Shown here: piece after piece, positions 12,310 to 25,160 of the stretch
Position numbering within the stretch: the stretch's first letter is position 1
Layout: the number at the start of each line of letters is the position of its first letter
Assembly: GCA_964030475.1 (NCBI GenBank)
Contig: CAXIPT010000002.1
Coordinates: 4,472,669-4,536,668, forward strand
Length of the DNA: 64,000 nt
Origin: Tethya wilhelma
Taxonomy: Eukaryota > Porifera > Demospongiae > Tethyida > Tethyidae
Reading direction: 5' to 3'
Notes under the pieces: model-generated
Database searches by the model: none
Told to the model about the DNA's origin: nothing
The model's input: only the letters and a program-made list of their open reading frames with translations
Position numbers and translations under genes: made by a program

Positions 12310-13147
12310 CTATGTAGCCTCTACTAGTTGTGACTGTTCATTTGTTGAGTTAGTTTGTCTTATAATGATCTCTCTCTCTTTGGGGCGTGGAAGGGGAAGC
12401 TCCTCTACTTTAGACTTCATCTGATCAGCCATTGATGGGATGCGAGAGAAGTAGCTCCTAGCCAGCACATGACGATGCTGCACCTTGTGGATCAACTGAG
12501 CACCATAGGACTGCACATAGAAGGGGGGGGGAAGTGTGTGTGTATGTTAAAAATTAAGAGAGAGAAAGAAAGTATATGAAGGTGTGTGTTAAAGAGAGGA
12601 AAAAGTATATGAGTCAGTGTGCATGTGAAAGAGAAAGAGTGTACGTGTGCATGTGTGTGTGTTGTAATACCTAAATACAGCTAGTGATCAATATTATTCA
12701 AGCTAGCAAGCACAGGCATGATACTACCTAAAGTACATACAATAAGATATTAAGATTCGACCCATCCATACAATGTCATAGTAAAGGAGGCTTGTACAAA
12801 CATGCCCGGCCCACCTCTCTGACTCTGTCCAGCTTGTAGTGAGCCTTTGCCTCCTCCTTGGTGATGAGGAGGCAGTTCCACGGCGACCATTGCTCTCTCT
12901 TGTCCCAGCGAGCCAGGGTCAGTTCAAACAGCTCCCTGTTAGCACTCAGGATGCTCTGGCCTCCCCAGATGTTCTCCACGAGGTAGCGCAGGTCTGGCTC
13001 TTGTACGAGGAACACTATTTGAGAATGGTCTTTGAAATCCTCTTCGGATTTTCTCAGCATTCGCAGCAAGGCTCTGTAGAGGGTGAAATCTTCACGAGCT
13101 CTGGCTATGTTGTCGAGATCCTTACACTGTCGACAGTGGCCAACAAC

Positions 13148-13206
<59 letters not shown>

Positions 13207-16200
13207 GAGCATTAGCAGCATGTTAATAATATTACAGTATACCTTGCATTGGTGGAGAGTTCAAAGTCCGTTGATGGTAGATATTTACAGCACGACCTAC
13301 AGTAGTAGACGTTGCTGCGTAGCTTGGTCACGTCCTGAGGCACCTTGATGTGCTTGGCTGCCTCAGAGTTGAACAGAGGAGTCCTGCAATACTGGAAGAA
13401 CAGAGTCGATATACGCTTCCGAAGACCTGAAGGAAGTAGATGAAAAGTTGGAGAAATTTCAATGAATATTACTTTATAATATTATACTCTCTCACAATAA
13501 TGTCAATTCCAACATTGACTTGATATCTCAGCCTAGGAAGGTCATACAACAGTGGGACTTGTGCCATTGCGATCAGCTCAAAGAGATCTTTCAAATGATG
13601 TGCTTTATTTAAAAGTTTTGAAAATGGCCATTTTCTGAAAAAAATCGCACTCGACCGTGGGCATGGTATCAGACAAATTTGATGATCATGAATTTAGTGA
13701 AAAACTATATCATTTGAAGGATCTCTTTGAGCTGATCACAATGGTACCAATCCCAGCTTCACACGATCTTCCTAGGCTGAGATATTAAGTCAAACATTAT
13801 AATTATATTCTCAAACAGTCTTCTTCAACGATAGCAGTGGCCTTATATATATACCTTGCAATGACTGCTCCCCCAGGCCTCGCACTAAGAGGTCAGCCTC
13901 CCTGTCCACCAACTCAACAATCTCACGAGTCAATTTACAGTCATGCTCCTGTCATTAAGACAATAATTATCATCACACACAAAGTTATACACACACACAA
14001 GCACCAATGTTAATGCAGTTAACCCTGACGTAATGATGATGTCATACCTTGACGGTACATTTCAGCGTAAGCAGCACATCAAGCCTCTCATCCCTAGAGA
14101 GGTTGGTCAGGGTGATACTGGTGTAGATATCTTTGAGCTGCATGGCCCTCAGGGTGTAGGGAGTGTCCATTTCAGTGATGTTACCATCGAAGGCCGTCCA
14201 GCGCTTTGGAGCTGAAGTCTGGGAGAGAAAATAGTAAACAATAAACAAGTTTATCATCAACACACACACACACACACACACACACAGTTCATTATTCCGT
14301 TAGTTTTGAAACAAATTTAATATCTTTGTCATCAGACCATCTTCTAGTATCACAAACAACAAGTTATCATAGCACATTGACTGCCACCATACACTATTAT
14401 TTTATTGCCTGGCCAAGCACCACTCACAGCATTGAGGAATTTTCGAATCATCTTCTCCTTATTCTCCTCCCCTGCCACTAGCTGGTGCCGTCCAATGGAG
14501 GCTATCAGCTGGGCCTCTTGGTCGAGGAGAGAGCAGAGGGCAGCCTTCCTCTCAGCTCCACTGGTGGTCTCATTGATGTGCTGGAGTTCATCTTGGCGCC
14601 ACACTGTCACACAGAGAACAACAGTGTATCAGTAAATACTTAGCTAGTTTAGACTATTATAGCTTGATGCTCAGTTATGAAAATTCTGTATTCAAGTAAC
14701 TCTGTATTGCAGGTTTTTATTCCAAATGTGACAAACTGTATATCATTTGAAAGCTCTTTTCGTGCTGATTACAATGGTGCAGGTTTTATCTTTCTATGAC
14801 AAACAGCCAACCCATAATAGTGCAATGCAAATCCCTTTGTTTTAATCATAAAATTAGCATCAGTTCACTATAAAACAACTCACTCTCCAAGGCGTGGTAG
14901 AGAAGGTCAAAGTCCTCCTTGGTACGAGGGTTTAGCCTCCTCTCAAACTCTCTCTTGGCCCTCTCTTCTCTCTCCCTCACCAGTCGGGCGGCCTCCTGAC
15001 GCTCCCATTCAGCATGAGCCAGTTTATCGCGACGAAGACCAGTCACATAACGAATTGCCAACCACCGACGCCAATAGCTCTGCAGCACTATCACCTAATG
15101 ATAATAATTATAATAATAATTATAGGAGTTAGTTATTACTACTACAGCTTTGAGTGTAATGATTGGACGTACCTTTTTCAATATCCTTTCGTGAAAATCA
15201 TCGGCTGTTTCGTAACTCCCACTGGCGAGGATGACCCTGTCTTGACGAGTATTAATGAAACAACCTGTCTTATTCTGTGAAACGAGGAGAGGGGGAGGAC
15301 CCTGTCATTAATGAGACTAAAACATTACAGCTATCATACCATTTGTGTAGCGGCATCCACGCTGACTTGCTGTGGCCTGTTCTTAGACAACACGGTCTGA
15401 GTGTCACGCTCAAACTTGGGGATCTGTAAGGAAAATAGTCCACCATTTTCGTCCATTAGTGAAGCCAGACACACACAGAGTGCATTCTTTAAGCAATTGA
15501 AACTCACAAACTCATTCTAAGAAAGTTCACATTGGACTGAATTAACTTACTACTGTGTATTATAAATAATGTTATCATCTATGCCACATTGATTGTGGAG
15601 AATAGCAAAGCAAAATTTAGCTATTAAGCAGGACATTTTGGTCCATGGACCTTCCTCAGCAAACTATGCACTGGTTATATTTCACAGGTCTATTCCTTAC
15701 TCCATTGTCCTTTCTCCTCTTGGGCAGTGTCTGGGTGGAGGCATGGTGGAACTCAACTCCTGTGCTCTTGTGTTTGTAGCCTCCCAGGAACGGCTTGCTC
15801 ACTTGAGGTCTCTCCAGTTTGATGAGTATCTCTTTGCCTGATTTCAACATCACTGTGAACACATCGGGCATGTGATGGACGCCAGTGGGATGGCTAGGGA
15901 TGGAGCTAGTTGGAGGCTGATTGGCAGGAGCCTCCCCATCAGTCTCTAGAGGTGGTGGGGTGAACTGTGCAATGAGCGTTATTTCCTGTCCATTTTCAAC
16001 CCCTAGTTCCTCAATGGTTGCCGATGTGGACAACAACTCACCTGTGGAGGGATTTTATTACAAAATGTAACGATATTTACAACTGATATTATATAAGTAC
16101 ATTAAGAAAGAAATTTATATGAAGATCTTACAATTGAATTTATAATACTAGCTCCATATAGTCAGTAGTATAATATTAGCAAGGAGCAAATATGGAGAAA

Positions 16201-16648
16201 CAGACAATTGGCAATTCTACTGACATACATAGCAAAACTAGCTAATTATAGCATCACTGCCTTGACTTACCGACATACGAGAGTGTGATGGCCTCAGTTG
16301 GGAGGTGGACAACACCAGCTATGGTCTTCTTCAAGGAATCGACAGTTTCAGCCAATGCAACGAGTGACGTTAGAATAACAGCACCCCCTGCTGACTCAGC
16401 ATGTTTTATATGCACTGAAATAAGACAGCATCATCACCATTAGTTAGTGCACTAACAAGAGATTGAGTTGGACAATAAGCTACAAAGTGATGATGAATCA
16501 ACCCAGCTTGAAAATGCACAAATAGCTCCATATGCCATTGAGCAGCAAGATCTATCAATACAGTACCTTTAACTCCGTTCTTTTCCCCTTGAGCTGTCTC
16601 TCTGGAGCCCTCTTCGCTCGCTACTCTCTCTCCAGTTGGGATCTCCAT
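12310..16648 (-). CDS. IQUB: IQ motif and ubiquitin-like domain-containing protein (radial spoke)
   Basis: The 12 exons are 16648-16567, 16414-16271, 16041-15701, 15423-15340, 15274-15173, 15094-14884, 14603-14428, 14218-14048, 13948-13855, 13426-13243, 13148-12815 and 12510-12310. All junctions keep frame, giving 707 residues against roughly 790 in human. An N-terminal ubiquitin-like domain is followed by the family hallmark KPFLGGYKHKSTGVEFH, a CRDTQT-like segment, an IQ-like helix (IVLQSYWRRWLAIRY), WRQDELQHI, a Cys-pair zinc ribbon (CRSC and CRQC) and the EWSPWNC-type block. In animals IQUB is a radial-spoke component of motile cilia and sperm flagella. The exon 11 acceptor uses a (CA)n tract, and intron 9 carries a MITE. 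Confidence 0.93.
13515..13792. mobile_element. Palindromic MITE (family 1) in IQUB intron 9
   Basis: The ends read TTGACTTGATATCTCAGCC and its near-complement. The arms are about 75 bp and the centre is A/T-rich. The same sequence recurs at 41745, 42402, 44394, 44721 and 57925-59105. No coding capacity. Confidence 0.85.
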
Positions 16649-16747
16649 GCTGACTGTGTGTGTGCGTTGCTAAACAACCGTCTCCAAGCAACACTAAACT
16701 GTAACCCTTTCAAACCTCCTGACGTCATCACTATTGGCAATATATTT

Positions 16748-19700
16748 GAATTATTATATGATACGAAAAGTGGAAATGGACCGGACCTAAGCACCTAAGG
16801 ATCTGGTAGAATAAACTGAATAACCCCTTGACTGCAGACCCGCCCACACTGAATGCTTAATGTGGATCCTACCCTAAAGCAATTTGGAGCCCAGTCAGAG
16901 CAGAGGAGGTCTCAGGAAGGTGAACAGAATGCAATTATGATCACTTTCTCATCTAGGTTTATAATAGCAAAACCTTAGTGTGGGGTAATGATATTTATTT
17001 CAAATTTTACCGTCTTACTCTCTTATGGTTGTGACTAGGGTCCACAATAAAACTGGAAATCTAAGGATCGGACAACACCACAAGCTAAGGATGCCTCAGA
17101 TCAAGATTTGAGTGAGTCTGGCAGCTAATAGCGACCCCCCTAGTATAGGAAAATGATGTTTGTTTCCATTCCTACGGTCTAACTCAGCTTGCAATCGAAT
17201 TGCAGTGCCTACCGTACAGTATCGAACTGGAAACCTAAGGATCGAACAACACTAGAAGCTATGAAAGGCTCAGATCAAGATTTGGGTAAATGTAGCAGCT
17301 AAGAGCGACCCCCATAGTGTGGAGAAATTCTGTTTGTTTCTATTCTTACAGTCTATCTTTGTTTACAATCGAATTGTGGTGCCTACCATCCAGTATCAAA
17401 CTGGAAACCTAAGGATCGGACAATACTAGAAGCTGTGGAAGGTTCATTTCAAGATGTGAGTGAGTCTGACAGCTTATAGCAACCCCATAGTGTGGAGAAA
17501 TTCTGTTTGTTTCAATTCTTACAGTCTAACTGTGTTTACAATGGAATTGCAGTGCCTACCATGCACTATCGAACTGGAAACGTAAGGATCGGACAAAGCT
17601 AGAAGCTGTGGAAGATACAGATGAAGATGTGAATGAGTCTGGCAGCAAATAGTGATTCGATTGTGTGGAGAAATTCTGTTTGTTTCCATTCTTACAGTCT
17701 AACTGTTTGCAATTGACTTGCAGTGCCTACCATGCACTATCGAACTGGAAACCTAAGGATCGGACAATACTAGAAGCTGTTGAAGGTTCATTTCAAGAGT
17801 CTGGCAGCTTATAGCAACCCCTATAGTGTGGAGAATTCTGTTCATTTCCATTATTACACTCTAACTCTGTTTACAATCGAACTGTTGTGCCTATCGTCCA
17901 GTATCGAACTGGAAACCTAAGGATCGGACAACGCTAGAAGCTGTTGAAGATTCATTTCAAGATGTGAGTGAGTCTGACAGCTTATAGCAACCCCCATAGT
18001 GTGGAGAATTCTGTTCATTTTCATTTTTGCACTCTAACTCTGTTTACGATTAAACTGTTGTGCCTACCGTCCACTATCGAACTGGAAACCTAAGGATCGG
18101 ACAACACTAGAAGCTGTTGAAAGTACAGATGAAGATATGAGTAAGTCTGGTAACTATTAGCACCCCCATAGTGTGGGGAAATGACGTATGTTTCCATTCT
18201 TAACCTCTATCTCTGTTTACAATTAAATTGTAGTGCCTACCGTCCAGTATCGAACTGAAAACCTAAGGATCGGACAACACTACAAGCTGTTGAAGGTTCA
18301 TTTCAAGATGTGAGTGAGTCTGGCAGCTTATAGCAACTCCCATAGTGTGGAGAATTCTGTTTGTTTCCATTCTTACAGTCTAGCTCTGTTTACAATTGAA
18401 CTGTTGTGCCTACCGTCCACTATCGAACTGGAAACTTAAGGATCGGACAACACTAGAAGCTGTTGAAATTTCATTTCAAGATATAAGTGAGTCTGGCAGC
18501 TTGTAGCAACCCCCATAGTGTGAAGAATTCTGTTCATTTCCATTCTTACAGTCTAACTGTGTTTACAATCAAATTGTAGTGCCTACCGTCCACTATCGAA
18601 CTGGAAACCTAAGGATCGGACAACACTAAAAGATGTTGAAGGTTCATTTCAAGATGTGAGTGAGTCTGGCAGCTAGTAGCAATACCATTGTGTAGGAAAA
18701 TGATGTTTTACTACTAGCTGCTAGACTCACTCACATCTTGAAATGAACCTTCAACAGCTTTTAGCGTTGTCCGATCCTAAGGTTTCCAGTCCGATACTGG
18801 ATGGTAGGCACTACAATTTAAATGTAAACAGACTTAGACTGTAAGAATGGAAATAAACAAAATTTCTCCACAGAATGGAATCACTACTAGCTGCTAGACT
18901 CACTCACATCTTGAAATGAACCTTCAACAGCTTTTAGCGTTGTCCGATCCTAAGGTTTCCAGTCCGATACTGGATGGTAGGCACTACAATTTGATTGTAA
19001 ACACAGTTAGACTGTAAGAATGGAAACAAACATCATTTTCCTACACAATGGTATTGCTACTAGCTGCCAGACTCACTCACATCTTGAAATGAACCTTCAA
19101 CATCTTTTAGTGTTGTCCGATCCTTAGGTTTCCAGTTCGATAGTGGACGGTAGGCACTACAATTTGATTGTAAACACAGTTAGACTGTAAGAATGGAAAT
19201 GAACAGAATTCTTCACACTATGGGGGTTGCTACAAGCTGCCAGACTCACTTATATCTTGAAATGAAATTTCAACAGCTTCTAGTGTTGTCCGATCCTTAA
19301 GTTTCCAGTTCGATAGTGGACGGTAGGCACAACAGTTCAATTGTAAACAGAGCTAGACTGTAAGAATGGAAACAAACAGAATTCTCCACACTATGGGAGT
19401 TGCTATAAGCTGCCAGACTCACTCACATCTTGAAATGAACCTTCAACAGCTTGTAGTGTTGTCCGATCCTTAGGTTTTCAGTTCGATACTGGACGGTAGG
19501 CACTACAATTTAATTGTAAACAGAGATAGAGGTTAAGAATGGAAACATACGTCATTTCCCCACACTATGGGGGTGCTAATAGTTACCAGACTTACTCATA
19601 TCTTCATCTGTACTTTCAACAGCTTCTAGTGTTGTCCGATCCTTAGGTTTCCAGTTCGATAGTGGACGGTAGGCACAACAGTTTAATCGTAAACAGAGTT

Positions 19701-20980
19701 AGAGTGCAAAAATGAAAATGAACAGAATTCTCCACACTATGGGGGTTGCTATAAGCTGTCAGACTCACTCACATCTTGAAATGAATCTTCAACAGCTTCT
19801 AGCGTTGTCCGATCCTTAGGTTTCCAGTTCGATACTGGACGATAGGCACAACAGTTCGATTGTAAACAGAGTTAGAGTGTAATAATGGAAATGAACAGAA
19901 TTCTCCACACTATAGGGGTTGCTATAAGCTGCCAGACTCTTGAAATGAACCTTCAACAGCTTCTAGTATTGTCCGATCCTTAGGTTTCCAGTTCGATAGT
20001 GCATGGTAGGCACTGCAAGTCAATTGCAAACAGTTAGACTGTAAGAATGGAAACAAACAGAATTTCTCCACACAATCGAATCACTATTTGCTGCCAGACT
20101 CATTCACATCTTCATCTGTATCTTCCACAGCTTCTAGCTTTGTCCGATCCTTACGTTTCCAGTTCGATAGTGCATGGTAGGCACTGCAATTCCATTGTAA
20201 ACACAGTTAGACTGTAAGAATTGAAACAAACAGAATTTCTCCACACTATGGGGTTGCTATAAGCTGTCAGACTCACTCACATCTTGAAATGAACCTTCCA
20301 CAGCTTCTAGTATTGTCCGATCCTTAGGTTTCCAGTTTGATACTGGATGGTAGGCACCACAATTCGATTGTAAACAAAGATAGACTGTAAGAATAGAAAC
20401 AAACAGAATTTCTCCACACCATGGGGGTCGCTCTTAGCTGCTACATTTACCCAAATCTTGATCTGAGCCTTTCATAGCTTCTAGTGTTGTTCGATCCTTA
20501 GGTTTCCAGTTCGATACTGTACGGTAGGCACTGCAATTCGATTGCAAGCTGAGTTAGACCGTAGGAATGGAAACAAACATCATTTTCCTATACTAGGGGG
20601 GTCGCTATTAGCTGCCAGACTCACTCAAATCTTGATCTGAGGCATCCTTAGCTTGTGGTGTTGTCCGATCCTTAGATTTCCAGTTTTATTGTGGACCCTA
20701 GTCACAACCATAAGAGAGTAAGACGGTAAAATTTGAAATAAATATCATTACCCCACACTAAGGTTTTGCTATTATAAACCTAGATGAGAAAGTGATCATA
20801 ATTGCATTCTGTTCACCTTCCTGAGACCTCCTCTGCTCTGACTGGGCTCCAAATTGCTTTAGGGTAGGATCCACATTAAGCATTCAGTGTGGGCGGGTCT
20901 GCAGTCAAGGGGTTATTCAGTTTATTCTACCAGATCCTTAGGTCCGGTCCATTTCCACTTTTCGTATCATATAATAATTC
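16748..20980. mobile_element. 4.23-kb foldback (long inverted repeat) element with internal 172-bp tandem repeats
   Basis: The element starts GAATTATTATATGATACG and ends with its exact reverse complement. Both sides carry the 7-bp direct repeat TATATTT (16741-16747 and 20981-20987), so it behaves as one transposed unit. The left arm is about 16748-18705 and the right arm about 19025-20980, with a loop of roughly 320 bp. Inside the arms a ~172-bp unit is repeated about ten times, each marked by CTAAGGATCGGACAA. The loop holds two extra units in right-arm orientation. No frame of useful length exists, so it is non-autonomous. It sits about 100 bp upstream of the IQUB start, between divergent genes. 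The superfamily is unknown. Confidence 0.9.
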
Positions 20981-20987
20981 TATATTT

Positions 20988-21547
20988 GGGACTTGTAATG
21001 TCAAATTCTCTTGTGCGTACATGAAAAGCGAAATATCTGTGAGCGGCTGTTCTATATGTCTAAGATTTGTGCTCTGTGTACTGTCAGCGGTGACACCAAT
21101 TGGGCCATACAATCATCAGCTTGTTGAGGCGCTGTCTCCAACAAGGTGAGTTTCTCTGCATGAATTGTTTTTAAAAAAAGGCGTGCATGTTTTAGAAGAA
21201 AACTCGACCGTGCGTAGCTTTGCATCACGCTGCTGTGTGTGCGCTCTTGTGGGTATTGCGATGCCATATTGAGTTTCAATCTGTGACAATATCTCTTTAG
21301 CTCAATGGATGTTCAAGTGGCTGTGGCCTGCCTTTAAATCAGATTAAAACCTCTTTCAAACTTGAATGTTCTTGTCTGTGTCCAAAGGCAGTGGTATGTA
21401 ACTGTTGCTTAGCACTAACTGTCACTGCTCTAATTGGATAAACAGTATACTTGACATTTTTTCTTACATTTGGCTTTGTAATAACTACAACATTCTGTAA
21501 TGTCTCTTGTATCACATTTCACAAAGATTTCACACACACACACACAG
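20988..21547. promoter_or_regulatory. Upstream region of chondroitin-synthase-like gene A
   Basis: A good donor (ACAAG then gtgag) at 21145/21146 could end a 5'-UTR exon that begins just after the foldback element. The next acceptor ends at 21547 in a (CA)n tract, directly before the ATG. Confidence 0.35.
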
Positions 21548-23402
21548 ATGAGACTGTCAAGATTATTCCAACGCAGCAACCCTCTGCTAACATTCTGTAT
21601 AGGACTAATACTAGGTGCCTTACTCACTTCAACACTAACTATTAAGTTCTGGTGGTGCTCGTACGATGCAGTCCAACTGGACCGTGGTGATGTGCTAAAT
21701 ATTGTTCAGATCAACGAACACTTCCATCCGGCTCAGAGAAAGTTTCAAGCCGACCTTCCATCTGTTGACGCTCAGGCTGGATCGGGAAATGGAGATTGTA
21801 TATGCGGTAGTGAGATCGAGTTGCTACGGCAACAGCACTGTAACCCCTCCCCCGTTTCACCCGTCATTGAACCGAGCATTCGTCCTTCGAGTAGTTTAGT
21901 CTCAAAACCAACAGAGGATTCGTTCAAACCATTAAGAGTGCTCAGAAACGTCGACAAGTCGAACTATAGCTCTTTCATTCATCCTAGCCCACTGTCTGAT
22001 GGTCCCAGCTCCCAGAGTGGCTCGGAGACTGGACAGTATCTGAACAGGGAGTTTGCTCTCAAACAGAAACTGCTCGTTGCAGTCATAACTTGCGAGAGTC
22101 ACTTGAAGTCAGCTAGTGCTGTGTACGACACTTGGGGAGTTGATGTGAACCAGGTGTTGTTTTTCGTTGGAGATGAATGCAATACTACCATTCCAGTGGC
22201 TAGGGGGCTGCCCCTGGTTCGTTTACCGACTGTGCCCGATAGTCAATGTAATTCTGTCACTAAAACATTCTCCGTTTTAAAGTACCTCATCGACAACAAC
22301 TATCCAGACAACTATCACTGGTTTATGCTGGCTGTGGACAACTTGTACGTGAGAGTCGAGAGGCTGGAAAGCCTGCTCGTAAAGCTGGACCCCTCTGCCA
22401 TGATCTATCTCGGTCGTGCTGCTAATGGTCGCGAAGAAGACAAGCTAGCTTTGCTCCCGACAGAGTTCTACTGTCTTGGCAGCACAGGAGTAGTCCTCAG
22501 CAGTGCTCTCATGAAGAAGATGGGAGAGAGTCTGGAGTATTGCTACAGCGCTGCAAAGAGTGAGGACAAGTGGCTGGTTCATGCTGATGTGGAGATAGGA
22601 AGGTGTATCAGTAGGAAGGTCAAAGTTCAATGCTCTCAATCGTCAGAGGTGAGCCTATATAGTGAGACGGTTGTTATCTGTTTGTTTTGCTGTTTGTTCA
22701 CGTTGTCTGGTTTTGTAGCTAACTTGATTTGTAAGAATTGGCTGTGTTTTGAGGAAGGCTGGTTTTGTAAACTTGTTTACCTCATATCTCCATGTTCTCC
22801 TGTGTTTATTGGGCCCTGTTAGCTGCTGAAGGTGCCAATGGGTGAATGAGAGTGCATCAGTGTTGTGTTAATTGGCTGTGTGAGGGGCGTGCACTGTATA
22901 GAATGTACTGGGCATGCATACATAAATTATAGGGATGATGTGTGTGTGTGCCAAACACCACAGACCCTCTCTGCCAAGGATGAAAGAATTCTTTTACAAA
23001 CTTTAATCCCAGCTAGTACTACCATTGGCATAGTAATACAACCATTGTATTCTAGTGGTATAAGACTTCCCTTACATAGTAACCTCTGTAGTTTGACCAA
23101 GCTACCTTCCTGTGTAGTATGTATGTATGTAGCCACTGGTTTTCCCCAAGTCTTAGTTCACACCTGGTCTTGGTAAGTCCCCACATTGTACTGAGGTATA
23201 TGGTATTGGGTTGAGGTCAGGTGATGTGGTACTGAAAGTGGTACCAGGTGGCAGTTGATAAAAGTTTGTTTGGAATTGTTATTCTACAAACATATTGAAC
23301 AATAAAAATTGTGGTGAGCTCATTTTCAGTGTTTGAACTGTTTAGATTCCTCACACACACACATGCATGCATTTTTAGTGTTTTTACTGCATGGCTAAAA
23401 TT

Positions 23403-23441
<39 letters not shown>

Positions 23442-24961
23442 CCAAGGCCTACTTCTACAAAGACTATGACAACAAGCCTCTCACAGTTCGGTCTCTTGAA
23501 CGTAGCAACAACTTCAAGGAGCTCATCACCTACCACCCAGTCCCCTCGATCGAGGCCATGTTTCTTCTTCACTTCCACTACAAGAAGCTCCAGTTCAAAG
23601 CAGCCAGAGAGAAGACCGAATACCTCTCTTGGCAGATCAAGGACATGTGTAGCCTGTCTGTGAATGGACTCCCCGCCAGTTCAGAGTGCGAAGGAGTTGC
23701 TAAGATCTGTGACTGCGATGAATCTCACTGTCCTTCGGCTGGTGTGGTGCCTGCCGTGCCAAGGGCATACAGAGCTGTCGGTATCTACGACTACCAGAGC
23801 TGGGACTACTTTGACGATAAGACCATCTATAACGATCGCTACATTGAGTCTAGCGCCTGGCTGCACACGAAGAAAGATTCCAAACGTGAACTCCAGCAAA
23901 TGTTGAGCAAAGCCGTTCAATCTGCCAGCGAGAAATATGGCCGTCACTTAAAGTTCAAAAAGGTCATTGACGGATGGGTGCGGCATAATCCGTCAGTGGG
24001 GTCAGAGTTCATTGTCGATTGCTGGTTCAGCGATGCATTCAAGCGTATCATTCGAAAGAGAGTTAGTTTGGTTCGCCCCCTGGCTACAAATTACATTACA
24101 GTCAGAGACAGTGGGGACACCGAGGTCCCAATCAATTTCATCGTTCCAATTGCTCACGTCAACGAAAGGTTCACAGGGTTCATGACTATGTACGAGAAAT
24201 TAGTGCTGACATCAGCAGAAAAGGTGAACCTCATTCTGTCAGTATACGGTTACGAAGATGTAGCATTTGTAAACAAAATCTTGACACCGTATCGTAGTAA
24301 ATACCCTAACTCGACCCTCACCGTGATTCAAGGCGGTGGTGACTTCTCCAGGGGGAAAGCTCTTCATCTGGGAATGTCCAAACTCTTTAAAGAAGATTTA
24401 GCATTCTTCTGCGACGTTGACATGACCATTAGCAAACCATTTCTCGACCGTTGCCGTAGAAACGCCATACGAGGAAGGCGTGTGTACTTCCCAGAATTTT
24501 TCAAACTCTACAACCTGGATTATGTCTACTACAAAAAGAAAAGACCGAAGACCATCTCCCTGAAGAGATCCCACGGCCATTGGGCCTACTACTCCTATGG
24601 CATGGTGTGCGTCTACAAGAGTGACTATGAGTCGGTCGGAGGCATGAACACCAACATCGTGGGATGGGGGGAAGAAGATGTCAACTTCTTTGAAAGGGTT
24701 GTCAGAAAAAATGTCGAAGTGTTGCGATCGCCTGATACTGGTCTGAGCCATCGCTGGCACGAGAAAAAGTGTCCGGAAAATCTACCTGCGAAACAGTACA
24801 AGCACTGCTTGAGTTCGCGAGGTGAGAACTTGGCAGATAGAATTGATTTAGCGAATTTTATTTACTTCAAGGGAGTTCAGCTGGACTCTCCTCCATCTCA
24901 GAATGAGGCTCATCCACAAGTAGCCTTATATTCTAATTATTCCGAGTCTGAGTATCCATAG
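21548..24961 (+). CDS. Chondroitin-synthase-like glycosyltransferase A (N-half active site degenerate, C-half intact)
   Basis: Exons 21548-22648 and 23441-24961 give 873 residues. The protein is a type II Golgi membrane protein with a signal anchor at about 13-32. Two transferase halves follow, as in CHSY enzymes, which alternately add GlcA (N-half, beta-1,3-glycosyltransferase fold) and GalNAc (C-half, CHGN family). In the N-half, WFMLAVDNLY replaces WFxRADDDVY, so the metal-binding DDD is VDN (263-265). The GGPG motif is also altered to LGSTGVV. In the C-half the catalytic DVD (692-694) and GWGEED (775-780) are intact, with a His-containing C-terminal block. The expected activity is therefore GalNAc transfer only, if any. 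The phase-0 intron lies at the same point as in genes B and C, which shows common descent by tandem duplication. Confidence 0.9.
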
Positions 24962-25160
24962 CAACCTATATATGTGTGATTTGTCTTCTAATTTTTTTTT
25001 TGTATAAAATTAATTTTATCAGATTATTTTACAGGATTTAACCCATTCCCAACCCGTTAACCGCATGCACGACTAGCGCGCGCGCCCCGCCCACCCACGT
25101 ATATGACTGCATTGGCGGTCTTTTTGAAAGAATTGCGTGGGTGTACGAGTGTAAGCAAAC
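24962..25160. promoter_or_regulatory. Short intergenic promoter between synthase genes A and B
   Basis: Only about 200 bp separate the two genes. A CG-rich block with a GC-box-like CCCCGCCCACCC lies near 25085-25096, in otherwise A/T-rich DNA. Confidence 0.35.

Noticed and set aside
14690..14800. Another MITE family 1 copy in IQUB intron 6
   Set aside because: Only a short stretch (TATATCATTTGAAAG and GCTGAT-ACAATGGTGCA) is similar and no ends are visible, so it is too weak to list as an element.
16748..20980. Regular ~172-bp repeats considered as a CRISPR-like or satellite array
   Set aside because: Repeats are long, lack short unique spacers, are mirrored in two arms and have transposon-like ends with a target duplication, in a eukaryotic context.
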